Assembly: GCA_963556695.1 (NCBI GenBank)
Contig: CAUWAG010000004.1
Location: 3,720,001-3,784,000 of the forward strand
Direction of reading: 5' to 3'
Origin: Anthostomella pinea
Lineage: Eukaryota; Ascomycota; Sordariomycetes; Xylariales; Xylariaceae
DNA: 64,000 bases
Shown: positions 12,879 to 23,965 of the stretch, piece by piece
Layout of the letters: each line of letters opens with the position of its first letter
How positions within the stretch are numbered: the stretch's first letter is position 1
Notes under the pieces: model-generated
The model's database searches: none
Told to the model about the DNA's origin: nothing
The model's input: only the letters and a program-made list of their open reading frames with translations
Translations under genes and position numbers: made by a program

Positions 12879-13990
12879 GAAGAAGACAAAGAAGAAGAGG
12901 TGGTTTATGTCGCCGAGTTGGCGGTGGTGGACAGTTGGGAGTCGCTACGGAGTTCGAGTCTGAACGCCCACTCCAAGCATCGAGTCAGTCCCAGTGGCTT
13001 GAAGCTAGAACCCGAAGACGGAAGGCGGAAGGCAAAAAAAGAAAACCCCCAGTAGTGGCCAACGGTGTCAACCAGGATAAGCCGCCGTGAGCTTGGGATT
13101 GGCGGCAGACCGGAACGTGATATGTGATATCATGCTTGTCATATCCGCGTATCGCCGACACGTCAAATATTACGGATCGTGTTCTTCCTTGATGAGATAT
13201 TGCTCTGCAGGCGCAGTCCGAGTAGTCATCATTCCTGCTGATCTCTCACAAGCCATCAGGAACCGAGAGGCGTGCCGTATGGCCCGCTAGCATTGATCAA
13301 TGCGACCATGGCTGTCCCTAGAGTCAGCCATTTCGTATGTGCGCCTGAATAGCTCCAATAGACTGACTTGCGTCGACCAAGTAGGATATCCTGGAGACGA
13401 GGGACCCGGATGTGGTCTAGAAAGCTCAATAGACTGTCAAAGGCCAACATTTATCCAGCCTAGTTGTTGGTTCTAACGCCAGTCATGTCTCAGTCCATTA
13501 CAAATACCAGTGGCTAGCTCGGGTAGGTCAGAGAGCAATGAAGACGCAGAGCGAGGTGTATCTTAGTATACCTTATTCTGTTGTCTCTATCAGAGGGGAG
13601 GGGTGCGCTTGTCCACTCCAGCGGCAGTGGGAAACGAAAGTCCTGTTTAATGCTCTCGGTAGACTTGACGATGATCCAGTGTACCAGATGTGACGCCTCA
13701 TCCTGAGAATGCCGTGAAAGTCGAAGCCAGTTTACCATATGTTTCTACTACATAGTTGCTTTGAGCACAAGCGCGTTTCTATATACTCGCTGCATGGAAA
13801 AGTAGGGTTGACCTCTAGGGAGAGATTGTGATATCCGGCGAATGGGAAAATTCCTGGATACCGAGCTTCCGGTTTTCATGACCAGGAGTCGGGGTACTGA
13901 GTAGCACATCGGCGTCGGTAGAAGAACAGAGGAACAGAAAAGCATATTGTGTATTCGTTCGTCATCACAGATCATTAGGTCAAAGCGGTA
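12879..13990. other. Gene-free stretch
   Basis: About 1.1 kb between the GNAT promoter and the 3' end of the histidine kinase. Only short frames without recognisable features were seen. Confidence 0.5.
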
Positions 13991-16879
13991 CTATATGTGA
14001 GCAGAGTACTTCCTGATGAACTTATCAAAGACCGACGGACCAACCGGCTTGACCAGATACTCGTCGGCGCCCGCTCTTTGCGAATCGGACTTGTCTTTCT
14101 CCGAGTCCTGTCCCGTTACCATGAAGATCGCCGACCTACAGCGATTGTGCTCCTGTTCGTACACCCGTATGGCAGAGGTGGCTTGTATACCATCGCAATG
14201 TGGCATTTGGAGATCCATCAGGACGACCGTAATTGCTTCTTCGTCCTTATCTTCAGCAGCTTTCACGAAACGCTCGACCGCCTCGTGCCCGTTCATGGCA
14301 GTGATGTAGGGTATTTTGCGCTTTTGGCAGAACATCTGGAGTATACGAAGGTTGACGAGGTTATCATCGACCAGGAGGGCCCTGGGTGACCGGTTTCGAT
14401 AGTCTCCATCCCCCACGAGGCTGAGTGCGGCAATGTCGGGTGCTGGTGCCGACATGGTTTCTCCAGCGTCGGCTTCAGGCTCAGCACACTCCTTGGTAGT
14501 CGTTTGCTGCTGTATCAAATTGTCCAACAGATCTTTACGTAACCTGTTTGCCTGGAGCAACATCTGACCAAGCCTTTGAGTGTGCAGGGGGCCTGATATT
14601 GTGACTGTACCAGGTATATCTGGCACAAACCCATAGTCGTCCACCACATGCCTGACTACTACAGCTTTGTGGTGAGAGAAGATCCTGATCTGTGATGCGG
14701 CATCCGCAGGGTAGAGGTTGGTAAGGACGATCCCGACATCCAAGTTGTCGTCGCTTTCGCGCTGGAAGCCATTCCTTTCCAGATATCTTGCAGTATGGTC
14801 GATGAAGTGGTTGGATCCGGCATCACTGCGGATAGCTTTGAAAGTGCGAGGTAGATATTCCAAGTCCATCGCCTTGGTAGAAGCTGAAGCATTCGATCCA
14901 CTAAGGATGGGATCTCTGAATGCGATCTCGAAGTTGGTGCCGGTTCCAGGCGTCGACGACACCAGCTCGACTGATCCGTTCAGTGCGCGAGCGATTTGAC
15001 TTGCAAGTGTAAGGCCAAGACCTGCTCCAGGCTTATTATGGTCAGTTTTCTCATATGGTCGAAAAATTAGGTCGTGGTGTGCTGGGTCGATTCCGCAGCC
15101 ATTGTCGACCACATCAAATAGCAGCTCTGTGAAATCGGGGATGGAGCGGACGGTCACTGTGACAGAACCAGCGTCGGACCCTGAAACCGATTGAACAGCG
15201 TTCAGCACAACCGCCTGGAGACAGTCTTTCAACAGCTGAACATCTGTTTGCAATATGCAGTGCGCGCTGTCCAGCTCGTTACGAAACTCGATCGACAGGC
15301 TCCTCAGGTGCTCTGGGTGGACAAGCGACAGGATGCCCGGCATCACATCGTTTTCCAGGTCGTTCAGGTCGTATGGGCTTGGTTGGGATTGCCGCAGTCC
15401 GTCAACCCAGTGATTGTGCTTGAGAATGTTGTTCACAGTTCCAATGAGTTCTTGTCCCGATGTCTTTATGGTTGCGAGGCACGCAAATGGCGAAGTCGAG
15501 ATCATGCCCCTATCAACCGGTGCATCGGGCGCGTCTGGGGACCGCCCCGCGGCAATCTCCTCGGCAAGCAACTCGGCGGCTCCAAGGATACCGTGGATGG
15601 GTGTCCGAAGTTGGTGCGTAATACCACGTAGGAAGTTCTCCCTGGCGTCTAGAGCCCGCTGCAGTGCCCTTTTCTGAAGCGTGTCGGCGATGATTGATGC
15701 AGCCTCTGAGATAAACCATGAATCGAAGTCGTCGAGAACATGTTGAATATCGCGCGATGCAACGACCACGAACGTATCAGAGCTTCTACATCGAGCCACA
15801 ATAGCGCGGACAGTCTGGTCCGATCGAAGCCTTTCGAAGTTGGAGGTGGTGATGATCTGTTCGATGAGTGCGGTGTCTTCCCACAAACCATGGTGTACTG
15901 CCGACAATGAGATGCCAGGGCGGTCTTGGACCGATAGCTGGTTATCTGTCGCGACCTGAATAGAGATATGAGCATCAGGATAAGCCTGTTGGATGAATCC
16001 TATCGCGGATGCTTCGTAGTCTTCGTCTCCTACCATGTGCTGTAGTTCTGACAGCATATCTGACATGCGTTGCCGTTCTTTCAGGCGCCTCTGTCGCGCA
16101 TAGCTCGAAATTAAGGAGCTGATCAACTCGGCGAATCGAACGAGAAAGTCTCTCTGGTCCTGAGACAGTGGTGGTTGTGGACTGGTGGATGCAACGCATA
16201 ATGCCCCCAAGGCGACCTCGTTGCCGTCATCCGCCTTGAGACGCAGCTGCGTGCCAGCATAGGCCTTTATACCACCCACCTCAACGGGTGGGGACCGCTG
16301 GAAACGCCAGTCCTTGGACATGTCAGTCACCATGAGGACACTATTGGGAGCCTGATTGATGGTGTGTGAACAAGTACTTTCTCTCCGGGGCAGGATGGCC
16401 AAGGGTAGGTTCGCGGTTGCCAGTCTCGTGTAGGTGTGTTCACTCATAATGCCGGCCATAGCATATTCCCAGCCAATCGCCTGTTGCAGGCCTTTGACGA
16501 GGGCGTCGATCTTGGCTACAAACTGGTCGTCCTGTTCGATCCCTCTCGTGTGGTACCAGAACATGGTCAACCTCAAACGCTCATTTTGGGTTAGGTAGGG
16601 AAAGAGATATCCCTCTTCAAAGTGAGCTGGGCGGCAAGGCTCGATGGCCTCTCCCTCATCCGAAAGGCCGCCAAAGCTTTGCGTATGCACACTCTCATCG
16701 AACGAGGGGAGGGGTACTTTCGAGTGTGCGGCGTCGCATACTGGACCGATAGAGGTCGGTCTCTCTGGCAGCGTTTGTGTGAGGATATTGACGTTGTCCT
16801 TCGACCCGCTCCGGGGGAAATACGGAACGGGGGCGTGCCCATCCATCTCTGCAGCAGGCGGGACGAGTCTGGTCCCCAC
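13991..16879 (-). CDS. Hybrid sensor histidine kinase with GAF domain
   Basis: 962 residues in one exon. A GAF-like sensor region spans about residues 125-265. A HisKA H-box follows, with THQLRTPIHGILGAAELL and the phosphorylated His at 422. The HATPase_c domain shows an N-box near 560 (LNAVQSV), DNGCGID near 591 and GAGLGLTLA near 618. A C-terminal receiver domain has LLVDDN near 830, the phospho-acceptor Asp889 in LMDLQMPHCDG and the conserved Lys in LVKPV. All catalytic residues look intact. No transmembrane segment is evident, so a soluble kinase is likely. Such fungal hybrid kinases pass phosphate to the Ypd1 phosphotransfer protein; the signal sensed here is unknown. The first ATG is used, and a short unstructured N-terminus precedes the GAF region. 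Confidence 0.92.
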   Translation of the reverse strand: MGTRLVPPAAEMDGHAPVPYFPRSGSKDNVNILTQTLPERPTSIGPVCDAAHSKVPLPSFDESVHTQSFGGLSDEGEAIEPCRPAHFEEGYLFPYLTQNERLRLTMFWYHTRGIEQDDQFVAKIDALVKGLQQAIGWEYAMAGIMSEHTYTRLATANLPLAILPRRESTCSHTINQAPNSVLMVTDMSKDWRFQRSPPVEVGGIKAYAGTQLRLKADDGNEVALGALCVASTSPQPPLSQDQRDFLVRFAELISSLISSYARQRRLKERQRMSDMLSELQHMVGDEDYEASAIGFIQQAYPDAHISIQVATDNQLSVQDRPGISLSAVHHGLWEDTALIEQIITTSNFERLRSDQTVRAIVARCRSSDTFVVVASRDIQHVLDDFDSWFISEAASIIADTLQKRALQRALDARENFLRGITHQLRTPIHGILGAAELLAEEIAAGRSPDAPDAPVDRGMISTSPFACLATIKTSGQELIGTVNNILKHNHWVDGLRQSQPSPYDLNDLENDVMPGILSLVHPEHLRSLSIEFRNELDSAHCILQTDVQLLKDCLQAVVLNAVQSVSGSDAGSVTVTVRSIPDFTELLFDVVDNGCGIDPAHHDLIFRPYEKTDHNKPGAGLGLTLASQIARALNGSVELVSSTPGTGTNFEIAFRDPILSGSNASASTKAMDLEYLPRTFKAIRSDAGSNHFIDHTARYLERNGFQRESDDNLDVGIVLTNLYPADAASQIRIFSHHKAVVVRHVVDDYGFVPDIPGTVTISGPLHTQRLGQMLLQANRLRKDLLDNLIQQQTTTKECAEPEADAGETMSAPAPDIAALSLVGDGDYRNRSPRALLVDDNLVNLRILQMFCQKRKIPYITAMNGHEAVERFVKAAEDKDEEAITVVLMDLQMPHCDGIQATSAIRVYEQEHNRCRSAIFMVTGQDSEKDKSDSQRAGADEYLVKPVGPSVFDKFIRKYSAHI

Positions 16880-17420
16880 GAGAGAGGGTTGTCAATCCAG
16901 CAGGTCGATGGCGGTCAATCTTTCGACTCCTTTCGAGCATCTTTCATCCCGTGTGTCGTGGGCAAGTGATGCATTGCGATCTGAAATCTGCGGCACTGCG
17001 GCGGAAGAGAGAGCCAAGTTGCGTCCCGGGGAGCTGGACGGAGCCATGAACGACATTCTCTCGGATTGTCTATTGTGTTTACCTACCACAAGTACCAAAG
17101 CCTGCAGCCTCTGCCTGTACACAAGCGCAAAATGCTTGTTCCATAGACATTTAACTCTCCCGCGAACCGTGCCTCCACTGGCTAGATGAGAAGGCCTTTC
17201 AAACTGAACGCAATTTTGCCACCGGCGGTCATGTTCTAGCCCGGGCTATAGTCAGCCCCGTCAGCACACTAGTAACGGCGAGTGGGAAGCACGCATCCGT
17301 TGGCATCTCGGCTCAGGCACACTAAAACCAGCAGCATGCCTTGCACCTTCGTATCTGCCAGCCTTGGTCCGATAGAAGGCAAGGGATAACAGACTGAGCG
17401 GTGTTGATGATCCGGATTTA

Positions 17421-17475
17421 GGTGTGATGACAGAGTCAGTCTAGATTACCTCGTACCATGGTGACGGTTGACGTG
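17421..17475. repeat. Diverged direct repeat, left copy
   Basis: GGTGTGATGACAG ... CTCGT ... CATGGTGA matches 17882-17938 with substitutions and small gaps. A second shared block, CACCTCCCTGCCGTGT, occurs at 17477-17492 and 17787-17802, so the minisatellite lies between two related copies. Confidence 0.6.
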
Positions 17476-17511
17476 CCACCTCCCTGCCGTGTGGCATCAA
17501 GGTGTCCGGTA

Positions 17512-17667
17512 GTAGCACACGTAACTGTAGCACACGTAGCTAGAACCCACGTAGCTGTAGCACACGGAGATAGAATATACGTAGCTGTAGCACACGCAGC
17601 TGTAGCACACACAGCCGTATCACACGCAGCTGTATCATACGTAGCTGAAGCCCACGTAGCTGAAGCC
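17512..17667. repeat. 15-bp minisatellite, about 10 copies
   Basis: Tandem units close to GTAGCTGTAGCACAC, with point differences between units. Because 15 is a multiple of three, both strands stay open and give repetitive peptides; I do not regard these as proteins. Confidence 0.9.
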
Positions 17668-17881
17668 AAATTTAGGGCTCTCTCGTCCCAACAAGCCTCG
17701 CAGCTGTCTGGTTGGCCGGTCTTGAGGATGGAATGTTGAGCGTAAATCATACGGACAGCTATCGTCTATTCCTTATTATTGGACAACACCTCCCTGCCGT
17801 GTACTGGCGGCGACAGGGTGACCTCGTGTAAGTTATCGTTTCATTTCTGCCGGACTTGATGACCGTGGTGGTCTGAATCTC

Positions 17882-17938
17882 GGTGTGATGACAGTGTGAA
17901 GTCAGATATCTCGTCGCATGGTGATGGTATCGACGTGG
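17882..17938. repeat. Diverged direct repeat, right copy
   Basis: Partner of the copy at 17421-17475. It contains GGTGTGATGACAGTG and CATGGTGATGG. Confidence 0.6.
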
Positions 17939-19226
17939 CTAGAACGGGCTTGGTCTGGTCGGAGGGAAGGAAGCAGTGTGCCGAATGTTTGCCGAAGAGA
18001 TTCGTTTGATCTGCCGCTCTAGATGGCAGTGACGACCAAATATTGGGAGCGAGCGCCACCCAAGTCTGGATTGATATCCCCCTTCATATGGGAACGCAGC
18101 CATCTGAAAGTGCATCGTTTAATCGATCAAAACGGGCGAATGCTGCGCTAGGATAGCTATAACGATCTACTTTCGTATGAGGGCTATAGAGGCCGGCAGC
18201 AATCATAAAACGGGAAGATGTCGCTGATGATTTGTTTTATTAGGTTCGCTCGCTCTTATTGCCAATTCCGTTCATGTTTTGATCTTCAAGTGAGCTCTGA
18301 AAGGTTAGCATTGCAGTGGAAGATGATCATCTACTCGAAACCCCAAAACAACGCAGGTAATCGTCACATATTCTTCCGCACTAAAGAACTATCTACTCGG
18401 AAAATCATACCCGGGGAACGGATTGGAGTTGAGCCACATTGCGCAAGGTCTGGTATCTCGCGGCACCCGTTTATACTCAGTCCATAGCAGTTGATTAGCA
18501 GTCGAATGCCGAAGTGCGTTGTCAAGGAGTTCTAGCACCAGACCACTGAGGACCGGAAAATCTCTTGGCCGCTTGCAGTCAGGGGACGGACCTATGTGGA
18601 AGACCTCACAGGAGCAGGAATTATGGTATGAAGCCCCTTCCGACCCCCCTGGCATGGCTCTCTGGGTCAAAAGCAGCAGAGGTCAATCTTCTGTCACTCC
18701 TCAATGGGGCATAGTCTGATGAATCAGACCGTGACACCAGTACCACTATGAATATTAACAGCGATGGTGTGTTCAACGAGCACCACGAGTAGCAGCTGCA
18801 GCTTCCGCCCCGCGCGCAGCCCCTTAAGCGGCCCCGAGGCAACATGCACCCGAACATCGAGTGCAATCCCGCCGATGCTCCCGCGGTAGCAGTGACAGAG
18901 GCGGTGGTCGACATGGGCACGATTACCTTGGCGAAGCCAATCATCGTCAGGCCTGGAAACTTGGACCGCGTGGGCCGTCCGTGTGGGTTGGCATGGGGCA
19001 TCACATACGCCCGGAGACGCGCAATCCATTGGTCGGAGAGGTGTGTACAGAATCCCCCTCGACGCCTGTTCACGTAGACCAATTTGAGTAGCCTGGGCTA
19101 GACGACAACTACCGCTTTCTATGGCATAGCTGCAAGGACCCACGGATAGGATGACCCTACGCCGCGACTTGGCCCTCGTCAGCCCTCGCCCCATAAGCTC
19201 ATTTCGTAATACATCATTCTTCGGTA

Positions 19227-20576
19227 AACTGGGTGGACAAAAGTCTCCGCCCGACCCACCACAATCTCCTTCAGATCAAAACAACGCGTCAATCACCCTT
19301 CGACTTCACCACTCTCTCAACACCGCAATTGATAATGGATTTACGATCTTTTGGGGACGAATTAAGCGGTAATCGCGTCGCTAACGGCGAATTCACTTCA
19401 GAAGCTCGCTCGGCAATCGTGGCGGCGCGAATCGACGACAGAACGCGTAGGGATGTTGCAACCGCGTTTAAAACGAAGCGCCTGAAAACCATCTCCGATA
19501 TTACCACCAACTTTGAGGCCACTTCTACACCGAAATCTGCCCCAAGGAGCGGTCGCCCACCCGTTTTGAATACTCACGAACGCGCTCATGTGATCGAAAA
19601 GGTGAGAGAGCTCCCCAGGGCGACGTGGCAAAAGATTCGAAACGAAGCCTGCGTTTCGTGCTCTCCCAAGACTATCAAGAGGATATGTCACGCACACGGC
19701 CTCCAGAAGTGGCGCGCAGCGAAGCGAATCAAGCTCACAGATAAGGACGCTCAGAAGAGGCTCGCTTTTGCCAATTATTATAGCATACCAGAGCGCCTGG
19801 AGGAGTTGTTGTGAGCTATGTTCTCAGACGAATATACGGTCCAAAACTCATCCGATAATCCAGGCGATTGGGCCATCCGATTCTCTTCAGAGCGGTATTG
19901 TTATGATCTCGTGAACGAGACGGATCACAGCAAATCTCGTATTTCAATAATGGTGTGGTCTATGATCTGGCTACGCAGCGGAGAAGGAGGACTAGGCAAG
20001 TTGGTCTTCTGCCCACTCGATCCGGATGCTCCGCGCGGAGGAGTATCCGCAGAGTCATACAAATGGGTTCTTGAGGAAGGCCTGCTTCTGTTCTACGAGG
20101 CTGGAGATCCTTTTGTTCAAAATAACGCGAAAATTCACCTCACTGGCGGTGTTCCGGAGTGGATGGAAGAGCACGGCATCCACTGTATCGACTGGCCTCC
20201 TCACAGCCCCGATATGAACCCAATCGAGCACGTTTGGCGACTTCTGAAGAAGAACATACGTGAAGTCGAGCCTGAATTTTCTGAATTGAAGGATAATATC
20301 CCCCATTATCGCTACGCACACGAGTTAATTGAGCAGGCGTGGTCAGAGATTGATCCGGAGCAGGTTCGGGCCTTGATGGAGTCACTGGAGGACCGAATAG
20401 CTGTAGTGAGGCGCGCCGGTGGTTGGTATACACACTATTGACTTAGTTATTAAATACAATTTATTTGAGAATTCTATCACCAGAATTGGATGCGTTATGG
20501 TTCAATTGGGTTGGAGGGTATAGTAGATGGAAGGGGTAAAATTGGGGATCGGGCGGAGACTTTTGTCCACGCATTG
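19227..20576 (+). mobile_element. Tc1/mariner-superfamily DNA transposon, copy 1 (1350 bp)
   Basis: Flanked by TA dinucleotides (19225-19226 and 20577-20578), the target duplication of Tc1/mariner elements. The terminal inverted repeats share GTGGACAAAAGTCTCCGCCC. It encodes one transposase with a single stop. The other copy, at 49254-50603, has exactly the same length. Confidence 0.95.
19335..20441 (+). pseudogene. Tc1-type (DD34E) transposase with one stop and a catalytic Asp-to-Asn change
   Basis: Two abutting in-frame segments of one transposase: N-terminal helix-turn-helix region (GRPPVLNTHERAHVI ... TWQKIRNEACVSCSPKTIKRI), a TGA at 19812-19814, then the catalytic part. Catalytic positions: Asp in MFSDEYTVQ (codon 19827-19829); the second acidic position reads Asn (FVQNNAKIH, codon 20121-20123), where the other copy has Asp (FVQDN); the Glu lies in DMNPIEHVW, 34 residues further on, as in the Tc1 DD34E group. 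The stop could derive from CGA by C-to-T change. With both defects this copy should not make active transposase. Start chosen at MDLRSFGDELS, the position matching the ATG at 49363 in copy 2. Confidence 0.9.
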
Positions 20577-21446
20577 TATCAATATGTGAGTGTCGGTGCC
20601 GTGGAGAAGGTAACGCCATCGAGGTGATTTAGGGGCTACTTCATTTGCTGCGCCAACTATTTCGAGAATGGTGCGTATTTGTACAGCATGTGAGCCATGT
20701 CAAAACACATGTCTCAGCATAGGGAGGCCGTCCAAATTTAGGACGTCGGTCTCGTGGAAATTCTTCACGACTCTCATCCAAAGACTCCTCGCAAGACCTC
20801 GCCGTAAGCAGTACATGACAAACTCACCATCTCGATATCAAATTCGCCGCTGCCCAGCTAGCTTTGTGCCTCTAAAGCTGCGGAGTTAGGCCTTGCCTAC
20901 GCAGTCTTGGTCCACTTTTTGCGGCTTCAAGTCGTACAACCGCATTTTAAAGTGCACTGAATGCTGATAACTCAGGGGCTCAGGGGCTCAGGGGCTCCTA
21001 GACTCCAGCTGCAACCACTGTGTTTAGTCCCCACACTATGCGCGACTCCCGAATAGGTGCGAGGAAACAGACGATAACGATAGACCTTCAGTTGCAGGTA
21101 GCTTTTGCTCTCCACCATCCGCCAGGGGAAATACATTTGCCGCATGCACGCTATCCACCCTCCCTCGGCCTCAAGGTAGGGCAGCCGAGGCAGAAAGCAG
21201 CACTATCACCACCTGCGACGCATGATCAGGTTTGAAGCTTCCAATGTGTTCAATTGACCTGCTCGGCTCGAATTCTGGCCCCGCATGTCCGTTCGGGAGT
21301 CTGTCAACCCCGTGCGCAGGCAGATATCTAGGTATATCTAAAAGCCATCTACCAGCCTAGAGCTTGCAAGCCTTGATGTACGTATCCGTCTCACCCCCGT
21401 CTCACCACCGACACAGCAACCTCCGAAGTGATACAACACGCGCCGC
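20577..21446. other. Gene-free stretch
   Basis: Contains three tandem copies of the octamer CTCAGGGG at about 20971-20996. Nothing else was recognised. Confidence 0.5.
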
Positions 21447-21791
21447 TTACTCAGTCATTTGGATATTGATCTTGGAATCAACCCACGTCCAGATGTAATC
21501 CCCGAATATCGTGTTGACTTCGGCCATGATTCCCAGCGAAGCAGCCCAGGCAAAGACGTTCATGTACCACCGCACAGGTTGCAACGTAGTGTACCATTCA
21601 TCAAATATGCCCTGATCACGCTCCTCCATCATAGCCTCGTATGCTGCATCTTCAGCGGCCCTGAATCCTAGGATGTAATCGAGTTCCTCAATGCCGTTGG
21701 TCATTGGGACCTCGTCATCGAAGTATGAATCCGTGTCGCTCGACCATGGCGAGGTTAGGCTGGAGAAGGGGGGGAAATTCGTGGTCGTCAT
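21447..21791 (-). CDS. Small hypothetical protein (114 aa)
   Basis: An acidic, aromatic-rich frame. Residues 1-35 are Ser/Asp-rich, the middle is helix-prone (EELDYILGFRAAEDAAYEAMMEERD), and a hydrophobic C-terminal segment (WYMNVFAWAASLGIMAEV) could be one membrane helix. No family was recognised. The skewed, low-complexity-free composition is the only argument for coding, and an overlapping frame (MDSDDDHEFPPLLQ) competes at the 5' end. Confidence 0.35.
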   Translation of the reverse strand: MTTTNFPPFSSLTSPWSSDTDSYFDDEVPMTNGIEELDYILGFRAAEDAAYEAMMEERDQGIFDEWYTTLQPVRWYMNVFAWAASLGIMAEVNTIFGDYIWTWVDSKINIQMTE

Positions 21792-22807
21792 CAGAGTCCA
21801 TCTTGGTCGATGGCGGTCGAGGTGGTGCGAATGGTAGCCGGGAAGGGGAGGGTTCGAGAGGGAGACGACGCTTGTGGAGGTTGAAACTTGTGGTGGTTGG
21901 TGCCTCTCTCGGGTTCCCCGTGCTGACCCTAAGGCTGTCTTTGTGGCCTATACCGTGGATTCGGCGCTGATTCAATCTGTCGCTGGTGTTGGGCGGACAC
22001 GAGAGCATACAGGAACTGGACATACAGCTGGAGGAGCATACTACCAGAAAATACATACCAAGCAGGAGCAAAGCTAAGGTACCACGCACCTGCCCTCTCT
22101 CTGCAGGTGGTAAAGGTGGCAACTTATGCGAAGGCGCTCTTGCCAATCTGCGTGCACATAATGTGACCCATCTGACCCAGGTGTTTTCCTTGCGTTTGAC
22201 TCTGTCTGAGAGTCCAGTGTCCACTATCCCGTCTCTTGGACTCAGATGATCTGGACGGCAAGCTTCATTCTTAGAGTGATACATCATCTTCCTTCAACTC
22301 TACTAAAATCTCTCTTTCCCCCTGATGTGCTCTCTTAGATGCAAGTTGAAGGTATGGGTAGGAAGGTCCACTACTACAGGTATGAAGCCTGTGATGGACC
22401 AAGTTGGGATGCCTTTCCATATCTCCGCTATCTCCTCTGTACCCCCGATATCTCCGCTGTATTTACCCCCGCTAATCTCCTTGGCCTGGCGACGCATTGA
22501 CGCATTGACACAGTGACACGTGAGACGCGAGATCGGATGCGACTTTCAAATTGGACTACGCTTCACTCCTCTCAATATTCCATGTCAAGCACTCCACCTC
22601 GATTTCCCTTTCTTCGTTGCCCCGCCAGGTCAGCTCCCGCCGACCGGAAGCGACCTCGATTCCAAGTGGCAATGATCAATGGGGCAGCATAGTCGTGCCC
22701 ACAACATCTCACTGCGCTGTACAGAGGCTGTGGCTGACAGGCATCGTGGATGCTCCATCAATTATCAAATGGCGCACAGGCAGACACGAAACCAAGGGCA
22801 ACGAGAT
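21792..22807. other. Gene-free stretch
   Basis: Upstream region of both the small minus-strand frame and the AT-hook gene. Short overlapping frames only. Confidence 0.4.
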
Positions 22808-23428
22808 ATGGACTCGACCCCGCGCAAAAGAGGTCCTGGCCGCCCTCGCAAACACGCCAGCTCTGCATCGAAGCCAAAGGATGAGGATGACCAACGCCCA
22901 CGCAAGTCCGTTCCCATCTCTCAGACGAATCCTAGTGGTGAGCCTACTCGGCCCCGTCGCCAGGCCGCGGTCATGCGCCGTGCTAGTCCCGAGACCGACA
23001 CAGCGATATCACACAAACCCAAAAGAACCACGCGTGCTACAAATGCGGATCGAGGAACAGCAGCTCATCCTATGTACGACCCTGATCAACGTCAGGCACC
23101 ACCAACTGTGCCATTCCGGAGGTCAGACTTTGTCATCGAGATACCAACACGCAGAGTCTATATGGAAAGCCTCGCTGGTCATGTACTCGACAGCATCAAG
23201 ACAGCCAATGCTTCCTCTGGAGGTGGTATCGGGACGGCCAGACCGAATGCTGGCCTCCCCCTACACTCTGCAGCGGAGAACGCCAATCAGCCCATTCTGG
23301 TCTCGGCCTCGCCGCTTGAGAAGCACGTAGCCCGCCAAGACAGGGGCTTCAGTGATGAGGTATTGGGTAAGGTGCCCATCGGCCTCAATCGCATTCCCAG
23401 TGAATTCGAGTTCTCCGACATCGATTAG
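22808..23428 (+). CDS. AT-hook protein, otherwise unknown
   Basis: About 206 residues from the ATG of MDSTPRKRGPGRPRKHA. The core KRGPGRPRK is a textbook AT-hook, which binds the minor groove of AT-rich DNA. The rest is basic and disordered (PRPRKS, KPKRTTRATN), followed by a more ordered patch (VPFRRSDFVIEIPTRRVYMESLAGHVLDSIKTA) and an acidic end (EFEFSDID). The frame stays open 43 codons upstream, to 22679, but that part lacks features, and a 5' intron cannot be excluded. A competing frame at 22551-23330 lacks any motif. The protein is probably nuclear. Confidence 0.55.
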   Translation: MDSTPRKRGPGRPRKHASSASKPKDEDDQRPRKSVPISQTNPSGEPTRPRRQAAVMRRASPETDTAISHKPKRTTRATNADRGTAAHPMYDPDQRQAPPTVPFRRSDFVIEIPTRRVYMESLAGHVLDSIKTANASSGGGIGTARPNAGLPLHSAAENANQPILVSASPLEKHVARQDRGFSDEVLGKVPIGLNRIPSEFEFSDID

Positions 23429-23923
23429 CTGGCAGACTGAATGCCTGCAGGAGACGGTGACTGCCCGTCGAGGCACTCAGCTTGTGCGCTTTGATGGCTC
23501 AGGCAATCCTATTGTTCGGATCCATATGTCTTGCAATGTCCTCCTCTGCATCACACTGAAAAGAAGGCTCGCTGTTGCATTCCGTCGCCCAAGGGATCAG
23601 AGAATGAGCGTCTCGTCCTGGGTGATTTGGCGAATCGACCAGTTGCGGCATCGACACTCCTACCCAACACGAAGTAAGCAACGCCCACAGGTAGACTGAC
23701 GGAGCCATTGGCATGTCTTGACGTGAAAGATGTTCCTGACAAGAGATGCAGTGTCGATGCAGCATTGACTACTGCTTGGAGCTAGCTCCACGGGCTGCGA
23801 ACCCCCACTGGACCAGCCTCCATGTGGTCTATACCTACGGTACGTAAGTCGCTACATCGTGGTCAGCACAGGTAGTCTATCACCTTGGACTCATACTGAA
23901 CAGGAAATGGCGGGAACACTAAT

Positions 23924-23965
23924 TCACCCGTTCGCGAAGTTGCCGGGGTTGTCATTTCCAGACAT
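23924..23965 (-). pseudogene. Remnant of a con-10-like (KGG-repeat) conidiation/stress gene
   Basis: Thirteen codons, MSGNDNPGNFANG then stop. This matches the first residues typical of fungal CON-10/stress-response KGG proteins, which continue with repeated KGG motifs. The upstream DNA looks like a genuine 5' leader, with A/C-rich sequence and CCAAG just before the ATG. No KGG coding is found downstream. A splice at the GTGAAT after AACGG gives no KGG frame either. I infer a gene truncated after its first dozen codons. Confidence 0.5.

Larger units (their letters stand above)
16880..19226. other. Gene-poor stretch with tandem and dispersed repeats
   Basis: No convincing gene. It contains the 15-bp minisatellite at 17512-17667 and diverged direct repeats around it (listed separately). 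Overlapping frames on both strands between 18620 and 19200 show no recognisable domain. Confidence 0.5.

Noticed and set aside
17458..17739. Repetitive open frame (Val-Ala-His repeats) and its antisense partner
   Set aside because: Produced by the 15-bp minisatellite, which keeps frame on both strands. No start context or domain.
18621..19194. Overlapping minus-strand frames of 153 and 156 codons
   Set aside because: No recognisable domain, and both strands are open, as expected for GC-rich non-coding DNA.
22551..23330. 259-codon frame overlapping the AT-hook gene
   Set aside because: No motif. The competing frame has a clear AT-hook and a sensible end.
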